In this document: positions 53,616 to 61,552 of the stretch, in pieces
Numbering within the stretch: position 1 is the stretch's first letter
Layout: each line of letters opens with the position of its first letter
From: Mucilaginibacter endophyticus
GTDB lineage: Bacteria > Bacteroidota > Bacteroidia > Sphingobacteriales > Sphingobacteriaceae
Length of the DNA stretch: 64,000 nt
NCBI RefSeq assembly: GCF_003351025.1
Contig: NZ_QPCG01000011.1
Span: 62,001-126,000, forward strand
Reading direction: 5' to 3'
Made by a program: the position numbers and the translations under genes
Notes under the pieces: model-generated
The model's database searches: none
The model's input: the letters and a program-made list of their open reading frames with translations, nothing else
What the model was told of the DNA's origin: nothing

Positions 53616-53951
53616 TTAAAGCTTAAAAATCTGTTTCATAAGTACCCATTTCTCCCCGTCCTTTGCCCAGGGGAGGGGCTGTTGAAATAGCCACATCAAC
53701 TGTTCCCATTCCTGTACTTTAGGGTTAAGCGCATCCATTGCTTCTTTTCTTTTTGCCTGGTAGTCATCGCTAGTTTCCATGATCATAAACAATCTGTTTC
53801 CGGTACGATAGATCTGCATATCGAGTATATCTACGTCCACGATGCTTTTGCGTATCTCCGGCCAGCTATTTTCTGCCTTATGCCAGTGTTCATATTCTGC
53901 TATCAATTGCGGATCATCCTTTAAATCAAGGGCCAAACAGTATCTTTTCAT
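53616..53951 (-). CDS. L-fucose/L-rhamnose mutarotase family protein
   Basis: A 111-residue protein of the RhaM-type ferredoxin-like fold: YCLALDLKDDPQLIAEYEHWH with the conserved His, WPEIRKSIVDVDILDMQIYR, and WLFQQPLPWAKDGEKW near the end. It interconverts alpha and beta anomers. In this operon L-fucose is the likely sugar. The gaps to its neighbours are 12 and 16 bp. Confidence 0.82.
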   Translation of the reverse strand: MKRYCLALDLKDDPQLIAEYEHWHKAENSWPEIRKSIVDVDILDMQIYRTGNRLFMIMETSDDYQAKRKEAMDALNPKVQEWEQLMWLFQQPLPWAKDGEKWVLMKQIFKL

Positions 53952-53967
53952 CGTGATATTTTATTTT

Positions 53968-54984
53968 TTACAGGTAGGTGGAGGCGTATGACACATCGAT
54001 TAAACCAGTTGCCTTCATTTCTTTCCAAAATTGCGCAGGGATCGTTAAATAGGCTAAAGCAACATTTTGGGACACCCGCTCCGCATTGGTGGTATTTATG
54101 GCAATGCTTTTAACACCGGGCGCTTTTAGTCCAAAGGCAACACAGGCGTCGGCGGGTTTTATGTTATAATCTGCACATAAGCCATAGAACAACTCCCTCC
54201 AGCGGTACAAATGGCTGTCTTTTACCGGATCGGTTAACCGGTAATTGTAATAAGCAGATCCTGTTAAAAAGCCCCCGTTAAAAACAGCGGAATTAATGAT
54301 CTGAGTTCCTTGTTTTTCAAGGTCCTGCATAAATTCAATTAATTCCCGGGGGTGGCTGTGCACTGTCATACTATTGGCTATCATCACCCAATCGAGCTTT
54401 ACATCATCGGTTATTTTCCTGATGATCCGCCAGTCCTTAGAACCTACGCCGATGCCCTTTACTTTACCATCCCGTTTCAACTCGTTTAGCGCACGGTAAG
54501 CTTCCAATATATCATGGTAACGTTGCGCTTGTTCCTGCTCATCTTTTGCCGCATTAAAATATTCATCCGGGTCATGTACAGACACCAGTTCTGCATGGTA
54601 ATTGCCCAACAATTTGTTTCCCTGTTCATAGCACTCCAGGATGCCTTCATAACTAATTCGTTGAACGGCATCGTATTTCAGGTCACGCCAAACCCCAGGT
54701 TCAAAAGTAGGCTCCGGACTTGTTAATGCAGTACGCAGCCAGCCTAATTTATTGCTAATGAGTACATCTGAAGGGTTTGCCTTCAATTGTGCCAGTGCAC
54801 TTCCCAGCGATTCGAGCGCAAGTCCCGCGCCGTATTTGCCAGCGGAATCAAATACGGCCGGTTTAGGGGAATATCTGATGCTTTCGGCAACAATTGACCG
54901 TTTAACTTCATCAGAAAGTGCTACGTATAAATTTCCTAATCCGCTGGTTCCAAAAATTATTTTAGGTAAATTAATTTCTTGCAT
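53968..54984 (-). CDS. Aldo/keto reductase (L-fucose dehydrogenase-like)
   Basis: A protein of about 338 residues. The ATG at 54984 gives MQEINLPKIIFGTSGLGNLY; the longer frame adds 35 residues ahead of the family start. The AKR signature residues appear as FDSAGKYGAGLALE (Asp, Tyr), SNKLGWLR (Lys) and LVSVHDPDEY (His). The group includes D-threo-aldose 1-dehydrogenases that oxidise L-fucose to its lactone. The operon supports that role, by inference. Confidence 0.8.
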   Translation of the reverse strand: MQEINLPKIIFGTSGLGNLYVALSDEVKRSIVAESIRYSPKPAVFDSAGKYGAGLALESLGSALAQLKANPSDVLISNKLGWLRTALTSPEPTFEPGVWRDLKYDAVQRISYEGILECYEQGNKLLGNYHAELVSVHDPDEYFNAAKDEQEQAQRYHDILEAYRALNELKRDGKVKGIGVGSKDWRIIRKITDDVKLDWVMIANSMTVHSHPRELIEFMQDLEKQGTQIINSAVFNGGFLTGSAYYNYRLTDPVKDSHLYRWRELFYGLCADYNIKPADACVAFGLKAPGVKSIAINTTNAERVSQNVALAYLTIPAQFWKEMKATGLIDVSYASTYL

Positions 54985-55001
54985 ATCGAAAATGGATATT
55001 A

Positions 55002-56270
55002 TTAAAGGATAGCTGAAACAGGTATATTTTCTTGTTTCACTTTTATCTGATGGCCTTTTAATCCAAAAAATGCTACCACCGCAAAGCATACCAATGGTAC
55101 CACATAGCCATATTGAATATTACCGGTTACGTCGCTGATGTAACCAAACACCCTTGGCAAAACAGCACCGCCGACGATGGACATAATGATCAGGCTGCTG
55201 CCAAATTCCGTATCGGCTTTCAAGTCCTTTATGCCCAGCGCAAAAATTGTTGGAAACATGATCGACATAAAGAAACATATAGCCATAACCGTATAGACGG
55301 TGATCATACCATGACTTAAGATAGCTATCGCGCAAAGCAAGATATTAATAGCTCCATAGGCAGCGAGTAAGCTCGCCGAGCTAAAATACCTCATCAGGAA
55401 AGTACCGATAAACCTGCCGATAAGGAATGCAAAGCCACATACTCCCAAATAATCTGCCGCTTTTACTTCTGTAATACCTGCCGATTTTGTTGCATAAAGA
55501 ATAAATAAACTAAACACGCAAACCTGCGCACCTACGTAAAAGAACTGTGCGGCTACACCCCAGGCCAAATGACGGTGCTTGAGGGCGTGTAAGATATTTT
55601 TACTGGCCGCATGTCCTTCATGTTGTTGGATTCGGGGGAGATGGGTAAATGCAAAGATTAAGGCGATAAGTACCAGTACACTACCTAATATAAAATAAGG
55701 CATTTTTACGGAAGAAGCCTCTGCGGCCAGCGCCAGTTTTCGGCCTTCTTCTGTCATAACTCCTAATTGTGCAGCGGTATATCCTTTAGTGAGGATGATA
55801 CGTGCGCCAATAATGGGGGCGAGGGTGGCAGCCAGCCCGTTAAATGACTGGGCAAAGTTAAGCCTTTGTATAGAAGTTGCCGGATCGCCCAATGAAGAAG
55901 CATAGGGATTGGCGGCGGTTTCTAAAATGGTTAACCCGCAGGCAATGATAAATAAGGCTACCAGGAAAAACGTGTACTGTTGGGTATTAGCCGCCGGTAT
56001 AAATAAATATGAGCCAAATGCAAAAACAAGCAGACCGGTTATGATACCTGCTTTATAGCCATATTTTTTCATGATGAAGCCTGCCGGCAAAGCCATCAAA
56101 AAATAGGCAATAAATACAGCCGAATCCACCAGTGTGGCTTGGACGGTTGTGAGCGTAAACGACTTTTTTAAGTGCGGTATCAATATAGGGTCGAGGTTAT
56201 GGGCGAAACCCCATAAAAAGAATAAACTGGTTATTAGTATAAATGGAAAGAGTGTTTTATTCTTCGTCAT
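55002..56270 (-). CDS. fucP: L-fucose:H+ symporter, FucP family
   Basis: A protein of about 422 residues with 12 helices. The ATG at 56270 gives MTKNKTLFPFILITSLFFLWGFA, quoted here as LITSLFFLWGFAHNLDPILI, a FucP-type first helix and loop. FILGSVLVLIALIFAFTHLP and FAQSFNGLAATLAPIIGA follow. It imports L-fucose with a proton, in the inner membrane. It lies between GH97 and the aldo/keto reductase in the fucose operon. Confidence 0.82.
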   Translation of the reverse strand: MTKNKTLFPFILITSLFFLWGFAHNLDPILIPHLKKSFTLTTVQATLVDSAVFIAYFLMALPAGFIMKKYGYKAGIITGLLVFAFGSYLFIPAANTQQYTFFLVALFIIACGLTILETAANPYASSLGDPATSIQRLNFAQSFNGLAATLAPIIGARIILTKGYTAAQLGVMTEEGRKLALAAEASSVKMPYFILGSVLVLIALIFAFTHLPRIQQHEGHAASKNILHALKHRHLAWGVAAQFFYVGAQVCVFSLFILYATKSAGITEVKAADYLGVCGFAFLIGRFIGTFLMRYFSSASLLAAYGAINILLCAIAILSHGMITVYTVMAICFFMSIMFPTIFALGIKDLKADTEFGSSLIIMSIVGGAVLPRVFGYISDVTGNIQYGYVVPLVCFAVVAFFGLKGHQIKVKQENIPVSAIL

Positions 56271-56320
56271 GATCGGATCATTATGTTTTATGTTTCTGTT
56301 GCCGGGTAAAAGGGCCATTC

Positions 56321-58273
56321 TTATTTGTAGGCTGTGATTTTGGCTACCCATCCGCCCGAGGTATCCAAATGGATATTCATAACTGCACTTGCTGATACTT
56401 TGCCTTCAGTCCGGGTTAAGTTTTGAGGTGAGGACAACACATCCGCCCATGACGATAAGGTATATTTACCCGCCGGTAAAAAATCCATTTTTAATTGAAT
56501 CGTCCTTTCCGAACCGTTGGTCATTGCGCCTACGTACCAGTCTTTTCCGCTTCTTTTGGCGATGATGACATATTCGCCCGGGTAACCGCCAAGTACTTTC
56601 GTATCGTCCCAAACGGTAGGCATATTGTTTAGGAAATCGGCCCCTGGCTTACCCAAAATGTAGTCGGGTGCATCGCAGTAAACCGTAAAGGGACTTTCGT
56701 AAATCACAAATTTTGCCAGTTCGGCGCAACGGCTGTTCATTACCTGGGTGGGGCTGCCTTTCCTGAACTCTTCTTTTTTTACATTTAAAAAACCGCCGGG
56801 AGTATAATCCATTGGCCCTGCCAGCATACGGGTGAATGGGAGTGTAGTATTATGTCCTGCTGTTATTCTGGTCGAAAACTTGGAATATTCCTCTCCTAAA
56901 ACTCCTTCGCGGGTTAACATGTTCGGATAGGTACGCTCAATACCATCGGGTTTATAAGCACCGTGAAAATCAACCATCAGGTGATACTGGGCGGCAGTTC
57001 TAATGATGCGGCGGTACCAGTTTACCATTTGCTGGTCGTCCCGGTCCATAAAATCAATCTTAACCCCGGCAATGCCCCATTGTTCGTAAATTGGAAAAGC
57101 TTTTTCAAAATTATCATTCCGGTTAACATCCGAACTATACAACCACAGCCAGCATTTAACCTTTTTTGCTTGGGCATAAGCTAAAATTTCGGGCATGTTC
57201 AATTGCGGGGCAGGTTTGGTAATATTAGCTTCTGGCTTGTTAAATGGGCCATACCATTGCCAGTCGATAAGCATGTAAGGCCAATGCTGTGCCGATGCCA
57301 GATCGATATACTTTTTGATGGTTGGCATATCCATCTTGACCTCGCCGCTCCACCAGTTATCCCAGGCGCTCATACCAGGCTTGATCCAGTTTGCATCCTT
57401 CAAGATGCAGGGAGGGTTCAGGTTCTGGATCAGTTCCGATTCGATTAATTTACCCGGCGAAGCTGCCAGCATGACCACACGCCAGGGGGTAAGCAGGTTG
57501 TTAGCGAAACGCGCCTTAACCCCGTTCTCACTTTCGCCTGGCAGAGGGGATAATTTCGTAACCAGTTCAACTTTGTCAGTTGCGTTCGTATCTGTTTTTA
57601 GCGAACCAATATAAAACCCGGGATAGTTATCGATATTAGCCTCTGTAATTGCCGTATAATGGCTTTGATCTAATTCTACCAGCAGGGGTAAGCCCGCTAT
57701 TGTTTTTTCTGTGATATGGTTTAGGTTTTTGGGTTGAAATTCAGTCTCCTGAGATGAGGTATAACTGCCGTAGTCTGCCACCCAACTCTTTGCCTTTGCC
57801 GGTAAATTAAAACTGGTCAGTTCCCTTATAATCTGCCGGTCGCCGATGTTGTCGGCTCCGAATAACTGGTAACGAAAGGCAATCCCGTCATCATAAGCCC
57901 TGAACCAGATCTTTATCCGGCGCATAGGACCCGATTTTTCCATCAGTGACAGTTCCAGTTCATTGTAATGGTCGGTGATGGTACTATGTTTTGCTTTTAC
58001 TACCGGTGCCCATGTTTGGTTAACGGAATGTTCAACATGACCGGTTACGGTCATGCTGGCACCCATAGCAGGTTCGTTTTTAAACTCAAAGCCCAGTGAA
58101 GAAGGATGGATGATAGTTAAACCATTGCTGGTTACAGTATATTGCAGACTATTGGTATTGTTTACCTCGATAATGTTTTTTTTATCGGGCGATACCAGCT
58201 TAAAAGTTTGGGCTAAAGAAGGAACTGCCAACGAAACAGCAGTAATCAAGACGTAAAAAGTTTTCAGGTTCAT
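56321..58273 (-). CDS. Glycoside hydrolase family 97 protein
   Basis: A protein of about 650 residues with a signal peptide (FYVLITAVSLAVPSLAQ), an N-terminal beta-sandwich, a TIM barrel and a C-terminal sheet. GVKIDFMDRDDQQMVNWYRR at about residue 400 carries the Asp that acts as nucleophile in retaining GH97 alpha-galactosidases. The inverting type would have Glu elsewhere. It is probably periplasmic. It starts 8 bp after the GH29 stop and may trim galactose from fucosylated glycans. Confidence 0.85.
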   Translation of the reverse strand: MNLKTFYVLITAVSLAVPSLAQTFKLVSPDKKNIIEVNNTNSLQYTVTSNGLTIIHPSSLGFEFKNEPAMGASMTVTGHVEHSVNQTWAPVVKAKHSTITDHYNELELSLMEKSGPMRRIKIWFRAYDDGIAFRYQLFGADNIGDRQIIRELTSFNLPAKAKSWVADYGSYTSSQETEFQPKNLNHITEKTIAGLPLLVELDQSHYTAITEANIDNYPGFYIGSLKTDTNATDKVELVTKLSPLPGESENGVKARFANNLLTPWRVVMLAASPGKLIESELIQNLNPPCILKDANWIKPGMSAWDNWWSGEVKMDMPTIKKYIDLASAQHWPYMLIDWQWYGPFNKPEANITKPAPQLNMPEILAYAQAKKVKCWLWLYSSDVNRNDNFEKAFPIYEQWGIAGVKIDFMDRDDQQMVNWYRRIIRTAAQYHLMVDFHGAYKPDGIERTYPNMLTREGVLGEEYSKFSTRITAGHNTTLPFTRMLAGPMDYTPGGFLNVKKEEFRKGSPTQVMNSRCAELAKFVIYESPFTVYCDAPDYILGKPGADFLNNMPTVWDDTKVLGGYPGEYVIIAKRSGKDWYVGAMTNGSERTIQLKMDFLPAGKYTLSSWADVLSSPQNLTRTEGKVSASAVMNIHLDTSGGWVAKITAYK

Positions 58274-58281
58274 GATATTGA

Positions 58282-59928
58282 TTAAATAGCCCCTTCTATT
58301 TTTAATACAAATGCATCGTTGCAAGGAGCATTTTCAGGCATCTTTACCTTAAGCCCTGCTTCCGTCTGTTCAAAGCTCAGCTTATCGTTTCCAAGCAGGC
58401 TTACGCTGCTTATAATACCTGCTTCATTGCCTTTTGCTAATTTTTTAATAATTGCTTCATTACCGGCAGGCCAACCCAGCATAGTAGCGTAAAGGGTTTT
58501 ACCTTTTGTGGTAAACCGGATATCTTCGGCACCGAATGGCTTGCCTTTACCTTCATTAAAACCCTGTGCATTGATAGGTGCCGCCGAATCTGTTGCCGGC
58601 CCTTCTCCAAATACCTTCCATGGCCGGGTGCCGTAAATTGCCCCGCTGTTAACCTGCATCCAGGCTCCTATACCGTCAACTACGGTACGTTCCTCACTAT
58701 CAAGAGTGCCATCGCCACGTAACGGTATGTTTAAGAGCAGATTGCCGTTTTTGCTTACAATGTCAACCAGGGTGTGAACCACGGTTTTGGCGCTTTTATA
58801 ATGTTTATTATCAAATATGCGGCGATCATAGTGCCAGGCACCAATACAAGTATCCGTTTGCCATGGCAAGGGCTCTATCTGGTTGCTCTGTCCGCGCTCT
58901 ATATCCCATATCATACATTTACGCTGTTGCTCATTCAGTACCTTGGCAAACAATGCAGCCTGCAGTTTACCATGTTTTTTAATACTGGTATTGTACATAT
59001 GCGCTGCAATTTTTAAGCCTGCATCGCTTACCGGCCAAAGAGGTAATGCGGTATCGTCAAAATAGATTAATTCGGGCCCATATTTATCAATTAGCTCGAT
59101 GGTACGGTTCAGGAACTTATCGCAATAAGCTTTATTAGGCACGCTTGCGCCGTTGCCCCAATCCCAATGAGCCCCCATGCTGTCGTCATTAAGACTATCC
59201 TTGCTTAAGGTGTGGTTTTGTGCATACAATTCCTGCGGGTCATAACCGTTCCACCATTTGCCTGCGCCATCAGCTTTAGTGAGTTTACCGTCGTAAGGGA
59301 TACCTGCATATGGTCCGCTTTTATCTGCACGCTGTGCAACCTCATACCATGTCCATGGATGGGAAGCGTGCACTGTTACACCAAAAGGCAGGCCGTGTTC
59401 TTTAGCTGCTTTGGCCCAGCCGCCAATCAGGTCTTTTTTGGGGCCAAGTTTGGTAGAGTTCCAGCTTTGGTATTTGCTGTCGTAAAGGTCAAAGTTATCA
59501 TGGTGATTGGCCAGTGCCATAAAATATTTAGCACCTGCTTTTTTGTAAAGGCCTACCAGTTCATCGGGGTTCCAGTTCTCGGCCTTCCATTCGTTAATAA
59601 CATCTTTAAAGCCAAATTTTGAAGGGTGTCCATATTTTTGAACATGGTATTTATATTGATCACTACCTTCCTGGTACATGCCGCGGGCATACCAGTCGCC
59701 GCGTTCGGGCTGGCATTGAGGTCCCCAGTGCGCCCAGATACCAAACTTCGCGTCGCGAAACCAATCGGGTACCTGGTATTGCGCTAATGAATCCCATGCG
59801 GGTTTAAAAGGGCCGGGGGCGAGACTGGCATTTAAATTTGGGTGCAGCAAACTACTGCCAAAGGCCCTTGACAGATACAAGGATGAGAATCCTGCAGCTA
59901 AGCCTTTTATTAAAGTTCTTCTTTTCAT
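58282..59928 (-). CDS. Alpha-L-fucosidase, GH29
   Basis: A 548-residue protein with a twin-arginine-like leader (KRRTLIKGLAAGFSSLYLSR). The GH29 barrel has WFRDAKFGIWAHWGPQCQPE, the ALANHHDNFDLYDSKYQSWN strip, and the nucleophile region ELIYFDDTALPLW. The C-terminal domain (ITSVSLLGNDKLSFEQ-like) is beta-rich. It is the first gene of the minus-strand fucose operon. An AraC-type direct repeat lies about 184 bp upstream (60112-60140). Confidence 0.9.
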   Translation of the reverse strand: MKRRTLIKGLAAGFSSLYLSRAFGSSLLHPNLNASLAPGPFKPAWDSLAQYQVPDWFRDAKFGIWAHWGPQCQPERGDWYARGMYQEGSDQYKYHVQKYGHPSKFGFKDVINEWKAENWNPDELVGLYKKAGAKYFMALANHHDNFDLYDSKYQSWNSTKLGPKKDLIGGWAKAAKEHGLPFGVTVHASHPWTWYEVAQRADKSGPYAGIPYDGKLTKADGAGKWWNGYDPQELYAQNHTLSKDSLNDDSMGAHWDWGNGASVPNKAYCDKFLNRTIELIDKYGPELIYFDDTALPLWPVSDAGLKIAAHMYNTSIKKHGKLQAALFAKVLNEQQRKCMIWDIERGQSNQIEPLPWQTDTCIGAWHYDRRIFDNKHYKSAKTVVHTLVDIVSKNGNLLLNIPLRGDGTLDSEERTVVDGIGAWMQVNSGAIYGTRPWKVFGEGPATDSAAPINAQGFNEGKGKPFGAEDIRFTTKGKTLYATMLGWPAGNEAIIKKLAKGNEAGIISSVSLLGNDKLSFEQTEAGLKVKMPENAPCNDAFVLKIEGAI

Positions 59929-60396
59929 AATTAAGTTTAACGATTAAAGAAAACAGCTATGCCGATAAGCTATATGGATGAATAGCCGGGCTTTAAATAA
60001 ATATCTACAAGTGGCTATCTATAATTGGTTAATCTGCAATTCGCATTATCGGATCAATAATTGATAATCATACAAATTTCTTTGAATTAACAGCTAAATA
60101 ATTGGCCTAATGGGACTTTTTTTTGTATAAAACCGACTTTTTGGGCGGGAGAAAATGCGAATTATTGAAAAGAATTGAGGTTGCTAAATCGAAGTGTATA
60201 TTGGGAGGACTGACTGTAACTTGTTTATTTAGTGGTTGTTGTATGTGGAGTAAAGCTAATATGTTGTACGAGCTATTACACATTGATTATTTAAGGCCCG
60301 GTATCTATAAATGCATTGGCAATGGTTATTTCAGACCAAGCTTTTTTAATGACAGCCCTATTTTTCTCGGCTATCATGATATCTGTAGCTCGTTGA
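59929..60396. other. Fucose operon promoter region
   Basis: An AT-rich intergenic stretch of about 470 bp between the GH29 start and the AraC stop. It holds the AraC-type direct repeat at 60112-60140. A plus-strand frame (60123-60458) overlaps the AraC 3' end and has no family features, so no gene is called here. Confidence 0.5.
60112..60140 (-). promoter_or_regulatory. AraC-type direct repeat operator, fucose operon
   Basis: Read on the minus strand: AAAGTCGG at the start, then AAAGTCCC beginning 21 bases later, with AT-rich spacer. The 21-bp period equals two helical turns, as in AraC operators. A near-identical element lies at 61348-61375. Confidence 0.6.
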
Positions 60397-61284
60397 TCAA
60401 TGATCAAAACCAACCAGGTACATCTGCTTTCTATATTCACTGGGCGACATGCCGGTGAGCTTTTTGAATGTTTTGGAGAAATAAGAAAGGTTATCAAATC
60501 CGGTTTGAGTACAGATTTCTGAATAGGACATGCGGCTTGTCGCCATCAGGTACTGTGCACGCTCAACGCGTTTTTCATTGATATAATTTAATGGCCTGCT
60601 TCCGGTATATTGTTTAAATTGCCTTGAAAAATAATCAACATTTTGATTGGCCCGGGATGCAAGCAGCTGAACCGAAAGTTCCAAATGTAAATTAACAAGG
60701 ATATAATTTAATGTTTCTGCAATTTTTACCGGGATAAGTTTATGTTCCGGGCTTTTGAACAATTGAGGAGTCAGGAATTTGGCAGTTAGCATCATCAGGA
60801 TACCCTGGGTTTCCAGGTATGTTGATGTGTTTTGTTGATTGTTAAGTTCCTGGTATTCCTTATAATAAATATCTTTTTCATACACCTGAGGGTTATCGGA
60901 CCGGTTGATTCCCCGCCCCGGGTTAATTTGAAGTAATCGGTTGAAAAGGTTAACATCCATTTCGGTGGCCTTTGTTTTCAATACAGCCCTGTTATTGGCA
61001 AACAGTGAGCTTCCGTCTATCGAATCTTCAAAAAACTGAACGAAAAACTGACCGAGATAATCACCACAACCCAAGTTGCATAGCGTGAAACTTGGAATGA
61101 TGTATAAATAGCCCGGTTCAAGTTTTAATGAATTGGCGGCATCTGATAGTTCACCTTCTCCGTCATCTATGTAATAAATACGGTAGTATGGACTTATAAC
61201 ATTCCTATAATTCCATTTACAGTTAAGCCTCACATAGTCAACGTTAAGCAGCGAGAAAGTATGTTTTAAATTTCTTTTGATCAT
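60397..61284 (-). CDS. AraC family transcriptional regulator of the fucose locus
   Basis: A protein of about 295 residues starting MIKRNLKHTFSLL. The N-terminal cupin half has YYRIYYIDDGEGELSDA and LEPGYLYIIPSFTL. The C-terminal HTH pair has RANQNVDYFSRQFKQYTG and SYSEICTQTGFDNLSYFSKTF. The ATG at 61284 is preferred over GTG at 61293. It lies between the fucose operon and a hybrid sensor gene, and both carry the same direct-repeat element, so it is the likely activator. Confidence 0.85.
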   Translation of the reverse strand: MIKRNLKHTFSLLNVDYVRLNCKWNYRNVISPYYRIYYIDDGEGELSDAANSLKLEPGYLYIIPSFTLCNLGCGDYLGQFFVQFFEDSIDGSSLFANNRAVLKTKATEMDVNLFNRLLQINPGRGINRSDNPQVYEKDIYYKEYQELNNQQNTSTYLETQGILMMLTAKFLTPQLFKSPEHKLIPVKIAETLNYILVNLHLELSVQLLASRANQNVDYFSRQFKQYTGSRPLNYINEKRVERAQYLMATSRMSYSEICTQTGFDNLSYFSKTFKKLTGMSPSEYRKQMYLVGFDH

Positions 61285-61347
61285 CTGGACCACAAATATG
61301 CAAATGCTTTGATATACCTAAATGCATATCAATATCTAAAATATAGT

Positions 61348-61375
61348 AAAGTCGGATTTTTACAATAAAAAGTCC
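61348..61375 (+). promoter_or_regulatory. AraC-type direct repeat operator, sensor gene
   Basis: AAAGTCGG at 61348 and AAAGTCC at 61369 are 21 bp apart, matching the element before the fucosidase (60112-60140) in arms, spacer and orientation to the gene. It lies 177 bp before the sensor ATG; a TAGGTTTG -7-type box follows near 61410. Confidence 0.6.
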
Positions 61376-61552
61376 ATTTTAATTAAGTTTTTAGATGGAG
61401 GCTTACTGTAGGTTTGAATCAACCAATATAAAGAAGCATATCTCAAAACTTTGAATTAGTACAGGTCATTAATGAGCTTTGCCTTGCATATTAAAATTTG
61501 ACCTTTGCCAAACTCTGTTTTTATTGCTTATTTTTAAGAATACCCCTAAGCT

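Noticed and set aside
60123..60458. Plus-strand frame of 111 codons overlapping the AraC 3' end
   Set aside because: Cys-rich, no domain features, antisense to AraC at its end, in an AT-rich promoter region. Likely chance.
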